Shown: piece by piece, positions 22,918-30,680 of the stretch
Position numbering within the stretch: the stretch's first letter is position 1
Layout: each line of letters opens with the position of its first letter
From: an uncultured Planctomycetaceae bacterium
GTDB taxonomy: Bacteria; Planctomycetota; Planctomycetia; Planctomycetales; Planctomycetaceae
Direction: 5' to 3'
NCBI GenBank assembly: GCA_903921605.1
Contig: CAIXQV010000601.1
Coordinates: forward strand, 1 to 32,007
Length of the DNA: 32,007 nucleotides
Position numbers and translations under genes: made by a program
Notes under the pieces: model-generated
What the model was told of the DNA's origin: nothing
Databases searched by the model: none
The model's input: only the letters and a program-made list of their open reading frames with translations

Positions 22918-25900
22918 TTATGCAGCCTTCAACGACCGAGCATTTGCGGCCCATTGAATCCATTCTGTCACTTCAGCCAGATCAGGCTTACGGCCATTGC
23001 GGATGATACGTTCGCCTTCTTTGGTCCTCGAGAACGGCTCCACGATCGCAAAGAGTTCCGCTGGTTTCTGAGAGGCCAGGTTCTCCGGCGTCGTCACTCG
23101 ACAGGCAACCAAGATCTGAGCGTCATGGCCACGCAGTTCAGGAATCTGGCACATCAGTCGCGACTGGGCCTGCCACTGCTGAATCACGGACGACGTAATT
23201 CGTCGATGATTCAGTTTCTCGGCCAGTCGATCCGGTGCCATACTCAGCAGGTCTTCGATCGTCCGTACGCCAATCGTTTCCATCATCTGAGCGGTTCGCG
23301 GTCCGATCGAAGGGGCTTTTTCCACTTCACTGGTGCGACTCAAAAAGAATCGCATACCGCCGGTTCGTTCCGCTGGGGCAGACTCTTCATCAACCGCAAC
23401 GGGCTCTGCACTGCGCTGGCGAGACACCTGTCGTTTGCGACGCGCTTCGCGGCGGGCTCGACGATCATCAGAGTTCAGGTCACCCACAACCCGTTTGCGT
23501 TTGCGAAGTCGCAGGTCACCTTCCGGGGAAGCCGCCGTTGCGACGGCACCTTCGACCACAGCATGCGCCAGACTTCGAGGAGTTGATTTCACAGAGAAAC
23601 GACTGCGAGTGTGGCGAGCATCGTCGAGTGAGCGAGTGAACTGCCCAAATCGAGCCCAGTTGATGGACTGTTGACGATCGATCAGGCGGCCACCGCGTCG
23701 AAATCGACTTCCCGCTTCGGACCTCTGAAAATCACTGACTCGATCGTAAACAGTTTCAGGACGGAGCCGACTGAGGTCTTCGACCGTTGTGATCCCGGAT
23801 GCAAACAGCAACGCGGCATCACTGCGACGCAACATCGGGACGCGAGTTGTCAATTCCGCCTGACCACGAAGAGCATGCAGACGATCGACAGAAAGCAGGA
23901 AGCCTTTGTGTCGAGCCGCCTCTTCCAGTTGAGGGACCGTACGGCTCAACAAATCATCAATTGTGAGGACTCCGGCCGATCGCAGAGCTTCCAGTTCACC
24001 AAGCGTAATCCCGGCGAGGTCTTCTACACCGTGATCGACTTCCAGATAAAACAGCCAGTTCGTTGGTGTTGAAATATTTGTCGGCGTCGCTGCGATCGTC
24101 TCGACAGGGGCTGGCTGAAGATACACAATCGGTTCAACGACCGAACGTTTCACTTCGACTGGAGGTTCAATATAGGCATGCAGTGGAGCCGGTGGTTCGG
24201 GAGGCAACACCACGGGAACTTCGATTCGGGAAGCAAACTGACGAACATCCGCATCGAATCGAGCAAAGACATCCCGAGCGTCCTTTCGACTTGTCAGCAC
24301 GATCACTTGCTGCCCCGCCTGAGCCAACTCAGACAATAATCTTACCGCCGCCGTCAGACGCCCCTCGTCGGCCGGAATCAGCACTTCATCAAGAATCAGC
24401 GGCACATGGCCGTGAGTTTCTCTGCGAACCTGAATCAATGCAAGCCGAAGTGCCAGTGCAACGGCATCGCGGGATTCCTGGCTTATCTGTCCCGGCGTCT
24501 GTGGATCGACATAGTGAAGAGTATTCAACAACAATCGGTCCGGCTGAATCGCGGAAACTCGGTGAATCTCACCCAGACTCAGTCGTTGAGCGTACAAAGA
24601 AGCGAGTTCGAAAACTCGCGAATGATTACGCCCCTTGAGCCGCTCCATGACTTCCCGCAGACTCACTTCTGCTCGATCAAGCTGCCGTCGCTGATCTTCC
24701 AGCAACGTGATCTCCGCATCAAGTCCCGCAATCTGAGCGCGGAGTGCGTCGAGCTGTTCGAGGCTGGCGGCTCCGGCAAGTTCCTGACGAAGTCGTTCAA
24801 GCAGTGATCGCTTTAAGGTTCGTTCACCGTCGGCATTTGTACGCTCACTCATCAATCGAGTACGTTCGGCTCGCAACTGCTGCAGTTGGCTTTCAATCTC
24901 TGCTGCAGATCGGAGTTCCGCTCCGGTCGTGATACCACTGGCGGATGACTCACGGTGTCCGACGAAATCACAGGCCCCCTGCATCTGCGGAATGACGGAT
25001 TCCACCAGGATATTTTCTGATCGAGCCAGATCCGCGCGAAGAGAAGCGATCTGCTGCTCCAACAAACGCTCCATCTCAGTCGCCTCGGCCAAAGTCCGGT
25101 CGGCAATCCTGAGTTCCTGAGCATCAAAATAACTGGCCAGGCTCTTTTCGTGATGCCCCAGATATCGACACAGCGTCGCCACTTCGCCGCGGATAACCCG
25201 GGCAAGATCGGCATCGCGACCGGATTCAAAAACGACCGAACCCGGAGCGTTCAAACGATCAGTCAGGACCGTCACCCGATCCTCCAGTCGAGACACAATC
25301 GCGCGAATCGAGCGAACATCTTCGTCGGGACCGGATGCAAGAACATTGGCAACCCGTCGACTATCTGCTTCGTGAGAAATCGAGCCGCGAATTTCTCTCC
25401 ATCGCTCAAGACGAGTGGTCAAAACACGAATGTTATCTTCAAGCTTCTGACGATTCAGGGGAAGCACATTTCGACGACGAATCTCCGGCAGCAGCAGTTC
25501 AAGGCGAGCGATCTCTGCATCAATCTCGCGCAACCGGAGGTCGGTACGATCGATGAAAAGAGTCAGCGTTTCAATTTCACGAAGCAATTGTTCAATTCGG
25601 CCAGGAAGATCGGCCGCTGGCTTTCGTAATGACGCGATTTCTCCCTGCAGTTCGCCTTGTCGACGACGCAATTCGGAAATGTGATGAACAACGCCTCCCT
25701 GCACACCGTTACCGTCACGGTCACGAACGGTCTGCAGCAATGCCGCTTCCGATTGTCGAAATTCGATATCGCTGACATCCGTCGCGGAACGAGTCTCCAG
25801 GCACAAGCGTGTCAGGGTGCCGAAGCGAGCGGATTCTTCGAACCCCGGAGCAAAGACTTCGCGATACACGTCGGTCGTGACCCACGCCGGCAACTGATTG

Positions 25901-26220
25901 TCCTGCACAACAAACTCTGAGCGATCCTGTTCGTCAGTCACGCTGAACTGCTGCAGGCCTGATGGAGCCCATGACCGGCGAACATTTCGCACTCCAGCAT
26001 GAGACGACACACGAATCATGCCAGACTCTGAATGCGTCCTCGGAACATCCGCGTTGAAGCTTCGCGGGGAGCCCCACAGAAGTTCCCGCAGAAACCTGAC
26101 GAACGTCGACTTCCCGGAGTCGTGAGCACCGTACAACACCGTGATTCGTCGGGAAAGATTGTCCACGGCTGTATTCAACAGCGACCCAAATCGATCAATT
26201 CGCACATCCGTCAGTTGCAT
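22918..26220 (-). CDS. YhaN/SbcC-like SMC-type ATPase with two C-terminal DUF4332-like domains
   Basis: An 1100-residue protein. The N-terminal half-ATPase has Walker A G31-A-H-D-S-G-K-S-T39 and a following 'FLRELLWG', like YhaN. Long coiled-coil stretches occupy roughly 170-560. The second half-ATPase has 'VALALRLALIQVR', Walker B L-I-L-D611-E612, then 'VIVLTSRKDARD'. Two positions differ from the family: the signature reads I-S580-Q-E-S instead of L-S-x-G, and the switch His after Walker B is replaced by S644/R645. From ~729 to ~865 and ~965 to 1095 there are two DUF4332-like helix-hairpin-helix regions ('SIGPRTAQMMETIGVRTIED' in the second), separated by a basic linker. ATG 26220 has a weak GGGA site. 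It lies 66 nt after its probable partner, a degenerate nuclease-like protein. Confidence 0.88.
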   Translation of the reverse strand: MQLTDVRIDRFGSLLNTAVDNLSRRITVLYGAHDSGKSTFVRFLRELLWGSPRSFNADVPRTHSESGMIRVSSHAGVRNVRRSWAPSGLQQFSVTDEQDRSEFVVQDNQLPAWVTTDVYREVFAPGFEESARFGTLTRLCLETRSATDVSDIEFRQSEAALLQTVRDRDGNGVQGGVVHHISELRRRQGELQGEIASLRKPAADLPGRIEQLLREIETLTLFIDRTDLRLREIDAEIARLELLLPEIRRRNVLPLNRQKLEDNIRVLTTRLERWREIRGSISHEADSRRVANVLASGPDEDVRSIRAIVSRLEDRVTVLTDRLNAPGSVVFESGRDADLARVIRGEVATLCRYLGHHEKSLASYFDAQELRIADRTLAEATEMERLLEQQIASLRADLARSENILVESVIPQMQGACDFVGHRESSASGITTGAELRSAAEIESQLQQLRAERTRLMSERTNADGERTLKRSLLERLRQELAGAASLEQLDALRAQIAGLDAEITLLEDQRRQLDRAEVSLREVMERLKGRNHSRVFELASLYAQRLSLGEIHRVSAIQPDRLLLNTLHYVDPQTPGQISQESRDAVALALRLALIQVRRETHGHVPLILDEVLIPADEGRLTAAVRLLSELAQAGQQVIVLTSRKDARDVFARFDADVRQFASRIEVPVVLPPEPPAPLHAYIEPPVEVKRSVVEPIVYLQPAPVETIAATPTNISTPTNWLFYLEVDHGVEDLAGITLGELEALRSAGVLTIDDLLSRTVPQLEEAARHKGFLLSVDRLHALRGQAELTTRVPMLRRSDAALLFASGITTVEDLSRLRPETVYDRVSDFQRSEAGSRFRRGGRLIDRQQSINWARFGQFTRSLDDARHTRSRFSVKSTPRSLAHAVVEGAVATAASPEGDLRLRKRKRVVGDLNSDDRRARREARRKRQVSRQRSAEPVAVDEESAPAERTGGMRFFLSRTSEVEKAPSIGPRTAQMMETIGVRTIEDLLSMAPDRLAEKLNHRRITSSVIQQWQAQSRLMCQIPELRGHDAQILVACRVTTPENLASQKPAELFAIVEPFSRTKEGERIIRNGRKPDLAEVTEWIQWAANARSLKAA

Positions 26221-26286
26221 TGTTTTATCCCGAATTTCAACGGATCGAAAAAAGCCTCAAAAGTTCCTGTTTCTGCCCGACGTGAA

Positions 26287-27414
26287 TCAGGCCACACGTC
26301 GCAGCAGATCAAGCCCTACTGCGGCTTCACTGCCACATCCAAGCGGCAAACCAATCACATGCGACTCCGCCATACTGCGTCGCGAAGATTCTCGCTTTAA
26401 TCGCTCGCGAACAACGGCAGAGAATTCATTGGCCACGGCCGAATGATGCCCGGCAACATCCACAGAACTACTGTCCGAAAAACGAATGCGACACGGCCAG
26501 GCTCCCGAATGCCCCGCGTTTAAACCTACGCGAAGATCTCGCAGCAAATCAATTTCACAGAGCGATTTCGCTGCCGCAGAAGTCATGCTGAGATGCCCGT
26601 CGATGACCCATTCCACAACGGTCGTACACCGACCGGAAGTCCCGATGGCACGACTTCGCTCACACAACATTTCACGCAATTGCGACGCAGGCATTCCGGC
26701 AGGGAACGAGATCAACTCCTGCGAGAAGCGAATGACATCCGTCGAGCAGAAGCGAGAAGTAATCGCCTGACGATGCAGATCGGCTTCTACCATCTGACAT
26801 CCGAAGTGACCTCGCTCAACTGGCCCCAACGACTGCGGGCTGCCAGCCGACATTCTCAGGTGTCGATCATGAGCCACTGCGACGCCATCAAATGAGTTTG
26901 CCATCGACGACGGCACCGTTGATGGTACTACGACGTAAGCCAGATCTGACAACGGACGAACAGATTCTACCGGCGAAAACTCAATGCCCAGTGCTCCCGA
27001 CCGCGCGGGGACAAGCCGAGAATTGACCGTCCACTCTGTCGTGCCAGACGCAGAATTCCAAACATCCAATCTCTGACCGGGGTCCAGCAGGATCGCATCG
27101 AGGCAACGCAAAGCGGAATGTTCGGACGCTGGATAGCCCGCCAGTACCAAGCGGACTCCATGCTCACGAAGTGATGCCGCATGAGACATCAGCCATGCCA
27201 GAGCGAGGTCCAGATCCTGATCGGATTCCGTGAGTCTCCCAGCGACGACAAGGAACTGACAACGACCAGCAATTGCAGCTTCAATCACGTTCACAACCGC
27301 TGTGCGAACTGCTGACGACGCCACTTTACGCAACCAGTCGGGACTATCAGACAATCCTGCAACCGGGGATGCCAGCCGTAAATGATCGGTATGCAAAAAA
27401 CGAATTGTCGACAT
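26287..27414 (-). CDS. YhaO/SbcD-like protein with a degenerate metallophosphoesterase active site
   Basis: A 375-residue protein that follows the YhaO/SbcD/Mre11 layout but has lost most metal ligands. Motif I is expected as A-D-x-H-L-D-S-P; here it is T-D-H11-L-R13-L-A-S-P, so Asp and His are replaced. Motif II, G-D-x-x-D, reads G59-R60-L-T-E63. Motif III, G-N-H-D, reads G93-Y-P-A. The G-H-x-H motif reads 'VAVAHDRHLRMSAGSPQSL', which keeps the family's following S-G-S-P-Q pattern. The C-terminal part ('VIRFSQELISFPAGMPASQL', then 'LLRDLRVGL') matches the YhaO capping region. ATG 27414 has GGAGG about 5 nt upstream. The ATPase gene follows on the same strand. A structural, DNA-binding role without nuclease activity is inferred. 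Confidence 0.8.
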   Translation of the reverse strand: MSTIRFLHTDHLRLASPVAGLSDSPDWLRKVASSAVRTAVVNVIEAAIAGRCQFLVVAGRLTESDQDLDLALAWLMSHAASLREHGVRLVLAGYPASEHSALRCLDAILLDPGQRLDVWNSASGTTEWTVNSRLVPARSGALGIEFSPVESVRPLSDLAYVVVPSTVPSSMANSFDGVAVAHDRHLRMSAGSPQSLGPVERGHFGCQMVEADLHRQAITSRFCSTDVIRFSQELISFPAGMPASQLREMLCERSRAIGTSGRCTTVVEWVIDGHLSMTSAAAKSLCEIDLLRDLRVGLNAGHSGAWPCRIRFSDSSSVDVAGHHSAVANEFSAVVRERLKRESSRRSMAESHVIGLPLGCGSEAAVGLDLLRRVA

Positions 27415-27548
27415 CCATGCCTCCCTGCATCGGAATCAAATGCTTTTCAAACGACATTGCCGGCGGTCCAAAACCCCCGAAGCACCAAAACTGTACAAAA
27501 TCACCAGAAGCACAACCAGACCACTTCGGCAAAAACTGCCACTCGGGG

Positions 27549-28532
27549 CTATTTCGGTGCGTGACGGTCAATGCTCGCCACGACCGATGAGTGGACCTTT
27601 CCGTTCGTCACGACCATGCCTTCGTTCACCGCCATCGTGGAACCCTGGCTGAAATCCGCAGCAGACCCCTTGATGTCCGTCACCTGTCCACCGGCCTCCA
27701 AAACGAGAAGCACGCCGCCAGCGTGATCCCAGATTTTCTCCTGGTAGCCTTTGCGAGTCGGCAGTCGCAAATACAAATCTGCATCGCCCCGGGCGACGGC
27801 AAGATATTTACACTGGCTGTCCATTCGTACGGGCTCTTTGTGAATCGCCAGATCTCCGGCAATCAACCCTGACCAATCATGAGAACTATGTCCGGATTCC
27901 ACGGACTCACAGAATAGTAACTCTGAAGTCACATCGGTGGCAGAAACCTCAATCGCCTTCGCCGCGCTTTCCGGACGATCCAATGGCTGAGCCCACGCAC
28001 CCTGACCGCGAATGGCCCACGCCAATACTCCGTCGGGCGACGATGGATCTCCGGATGGCATGTTAGGACAACCCAGCACACCAACTTCGATCACGCCATC
28101 AATAATCAGCGCCAGCGAAATGGCATATTGTTCTTTGCGAAGGAATCCTTTCGTCCCGTCGATAGGATCCAGTGTCCAGAAACGCGGGCTGTACTCTGAC
28201 GCGCCGCCGCGATCGATCCAGTCGCAAACTTCGACCGGAGAACCACTCACGCCCGCCCTGGCACATTCTTCGACAACTCGCTGGAGAAACTCTGCCCCGG
28301 CTGGCTGCCTCAACTCGGCCGCACCTTCTTCTCCGATAACCGGGTCCTGAGGAAAATGCTGTTGCAGAACGCGACAGACCAGGGCCTGACTCGCATAGTC
28401 AGCGACGGTCACGGGGCTATTGTCTTTTTTTGCAAGAGACTCTGTGGTGATTGACGACTGCACCGAGCGACACGCCACGGCTGCCTGTCGAACCGCTTCC
28501 AGAGCAGCTTTTAATTCCATTTCAAACGACAT
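27549..28532 (-). CDS. 3'(2'),5'-bisphosphate nucleotidase (Hal2/CysQ type)
   Basis: A 327-residue Mg-dependent phosphatase of the inositol monophosphatase superfamily. Metal-binding motifs are visible: D45 in 'PVTVADYASQ', E68-E69 in I-G-E-E-G, 'WTLDPIDGTKGF' (D122, D125, G126, T127), and W-D-H-A-G-G near residue 270. The 'RKEQYAISLALI' stretch and the length favour the Hal2/SAL1 branch, which removes the 3'-phosphate of PAP made by sulfate activation or by phosphopantetheine transfer, over inositol phosphatases. The start is ATG 28532 (MSFEMELK) with a weak site. It lies 134 nt upstream of the YhaO-like gene on the same strand; co-transcription is possible but not shown. No sulfate assimilation gene is nearby. 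Confidence 0.92.
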   Translation of the reverse strand: MSFEMELKAALEAVRQAAVACRSVQSSITTESLAKKDNSPVTVADYASQALVCRVLQQHFPQDPVIGEEGAAELRQPAGAEFLQRVVEECARAGVSGSPVEVCDWIDRGGASEYSPRFWTLDPIDGTKGFLRKEQYAISLALIIDGVIEVGVLGCPNMPSGDPSSPDGVLAWAIRGQGAWAQPLDRPESAAKAIEVSATDVTSELLFCESVESGHSSHDWSGLIAGDLAIHKEPVRMDSQCKYLAVARGDADLYLRLPTRKGYQEKIWDHAGGVLLVLEAGGQVTDIKGSAADFSQGSTMAVNEGMVVTNGKVHSSVVASIDRHAPK

Positions 28533-28813
28533 TTAAATTCTCGCGAGCTAAACCCTTTGAACCTATCCACATTAAAAACCGTGCTTTTGATCAGCAGTCA
28601 ACGAAGGTAACGAAGTTCAAGCATCTGCGACTCGTTCGTTTCCTTCGTTCTACTGTCTACGGCCACGATTGAGGGATGATTGAGGTCATGATCTGAAAGA
28701 TACATCCCGCGATCACCATGCCTCAATCTATCCTGCCCGAAGAACAACCTCTGTTCAGACCTTGTCGCTAATTTACGTCGCGACAGGCACTTACTGAGTG
28801 GCAGGGAATGATA

Positions 28814-30535
28814 TCAACCGCGTCGTGTTGGAGGAGTGTACACGGCAGCAAAGCTGATTTCTGTCCGCAAGGACTCACTGGCCTCAGCTCGTCGAGCTTC
28901 AATGCGAACGCCGTAAGGCTGTCGCACCGCAACTTTCAGCCGAACCTGGTCATCGCTGGCAGGTTCGCATTCAACTTCAGGAAGCCCTGCTAACGGCGGC
29001 GAAAAGGGAACATGCAGGTGAGCCCGCTTCTGCCCCACTTCGAAGAACACCTGAATCGTGCCTTCAACCATTTCTCCACCATGGTCGTCACGAATACGCT
29101 CCAGACGCATATCGGCGGTTGATTGTTGCACGGACCGAGTAACACCCGTCCCGGCCGCCGGCGTTCTCGCCTCCGTCAGTGAGTCCTCAAAATCTTCCGA
29201 TGGAGATTCGGCCTGCTCCGATCGTAGCTCCTGCTCACGAATCTCCCGATCCATCTCACGCAGAGATTTCTCCCGGGATCCTGGTGAAGGCGGCACGGCC
29301 GAATCCGGCTCCGATAGCGGGCGAGGTCGAAAACTCGGAGCGATCGTTGACGGCAGCGGTGCTGTAAGAGCAGTTGAATTCATCGCCGTATTCAATGAGA
29401 CCGCATGAACGGGGGCGACCGGCGGTTGAGGTATCGTCACTGGTAGCAATGAAACGGGCGGAAGACTCACAACACCCTGACCGTGCCCCGAGTTCGCCAA
29501 CGCTGTGTTCGCCGTCGCTGACGAAGGCAATGGCGGAGGTGACGTTGGTTTTGGAGGCTGAACAGGCGTCTGGAAGCCTACGGGGGTCTGAAATCCCACT
29601 GGCGCAGACGTTTTGCCGAAGGGCTCCGTCAACGGTCGCCTTGAAGACGTTGAATAGTTGCCGGCAACGGTAGTGCCAGTTGCTGCATTCCCCGAGGACC
29701 CACCTGATGAGGTCGGCGGATCTGAAGATCTTACCGTCGGCTTCGGCAAAGGAGTCAAGTTGCCCCAATAAGGCTGCGAATTGGGAGAAGGCCCAACCGG
29801 CATTGGCGGCAATGGAGGAGGCGTTAGTTCGGATGCCCGTTTCGACGACTCCGGCTGCTCGTCGACTGCTCGCCGACGTTCGGAACGCGGTAATTCTTCC
29901 GATCGACGTGACTGCGACACACCGATGCGACTCATCTGCCGACCGGTACCGTAGAACGGATCCGCCCAGGGATCTCGAGCTTCCACAGTTCCAGATGGGC
30001 CCGTCTTCGCTGGTGCCGATCTGCTAAGCCAATATTCTGTTCGCGGCGCGACATCGTCAAATCGAACCTGCGGCGCATCAATGTCGAGTTCGGTCAGGTA
30101 GGCATCAGTCAACGGCTGAAGGTAAGACTTGCGATCTCGCGGAATCGCAAAAACCTCCTCCGGCAACGGACTCATGATCGCGATGATTCCAAATACGAAT
30201 ACGCCGATTGTCAGCCATGGCTTCAACGGCGAACCAACAGGCATCAGATGGTAGGCGATGAAGCACGGCGGTAGCAGTGTGAGCATGCCGGCAAAGAACA
30301 AGCCAGGGGACTCTTCAGCAGAAGTTTTCCCCGGAGAAAACAACAACCAGCCAAAAATCGCAAGGAATGTCGCATACGCGGATAGCAGCAATGCGGCAGG
30401 CTCCCAGGCCTGAAATCGGATGATCCGAGAGTGCTGACCGCGCCATAACAGCCAGGCCACAACCACCAGCGATACCCAGGCCATAATGGCCAATGCACGT
30501 CGTCCCTGAATCCGCCGACCATGAGATGATGTCAT
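28814..30535 (-). CDS. Membrane hypothetical protein with four TM helices and a Pro-rich linker
   Basis: A 573-residue protein. Four hydrophobic helices lie within about residues 14-125, followed by a soluble region that starts 'LPEEVFAIPRDRKSYLQPLT'. A long low-complexity linker rich in Pro, Ser and Thr (about 215-420) includes a short tandem repeat, P-V-G-F-Q-T twice. A charged, coiled-coil-like segment comes next ('REMDREIREQELRSEQAESP'). The C-terminal domain of about 85 residues contains 'RAHLHVPFSPPLAGLPEVEC' and looks folded and conserved. I do not recognise the family; it has the look of a planctomycete-specific envelope protein. ATG 30535 is chosen because AGGAGG lies 9 nt upstream; a GTG at 30568 would put that site inside the gene. 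Confidence 0.88.
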   Translation of the reverse strand: MTSSHGRRIQGRRALAIMAWVSLVVVAWLLWRGQHSRIIRFQAWEPAALLLSAYATFLAIFGWLLFSPGKTSAEESPGLFFAGMLTLLPPCFIAYHLMPVGSPLKPWLTIGVFVFGIIAIMSPLPEEVFAIPRDRKSYLQPLTDAYLTELDIDAPQVRFDDVAPRTEYWLSRSAPAKTGPSGTVEARDPWADPFYGTGRQMSRIGVSQSRRSEELPRSERRRAVDEQPESSKRASELTPPPLPPMPVGPSPNSQPYWGNLTPLPKPTVRSSDPPTSSGGSSGNAATGTTVAGNYSTSSRRPLTEPFGKTSAPVGFQTPVGFQTPVQPPKPTSPPPLPSSATANTALANSGHGQGVVSLPPVSLLPVTIPQPPVAPVHAVSLNTAMNSTALTAPLPSTIAPSFRPRPLSEPDSAVPPSPGSREKSLREMDREIREQELRSEQAESPSEDFEDSLTEARTPAAGTGVTRSVQQSTADMRLERIRDDHGGEMVEGTIQVFFEVGQKRAHLHVPFSPPLAGLPEVECEPASDDQVRLKVAVRQPYGVRIEARRAEASESLRTEISFAAVYTPPTRRG

Positions 30536-30680
30536 GCGAGCGGGCCTCCTGCCTTGATTGTTTGACACGCAGCGATGAAGACCACGCTGCTCCCCCAGAT
30601 TAAACAGTCTCCCGGAACCGCCTGAAATCTAACGGTTCACAGGGAAGGTCTGCAAGGTTTCTCAGCCACCGTTTTGCGAA

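Noticed and set aside
22882..24638. Several + strand open frames of 110-235 codons
   Set aside because: All are antisense to the ATPase gene, whose domains are recognisable; none has a ribosome site or known motif.
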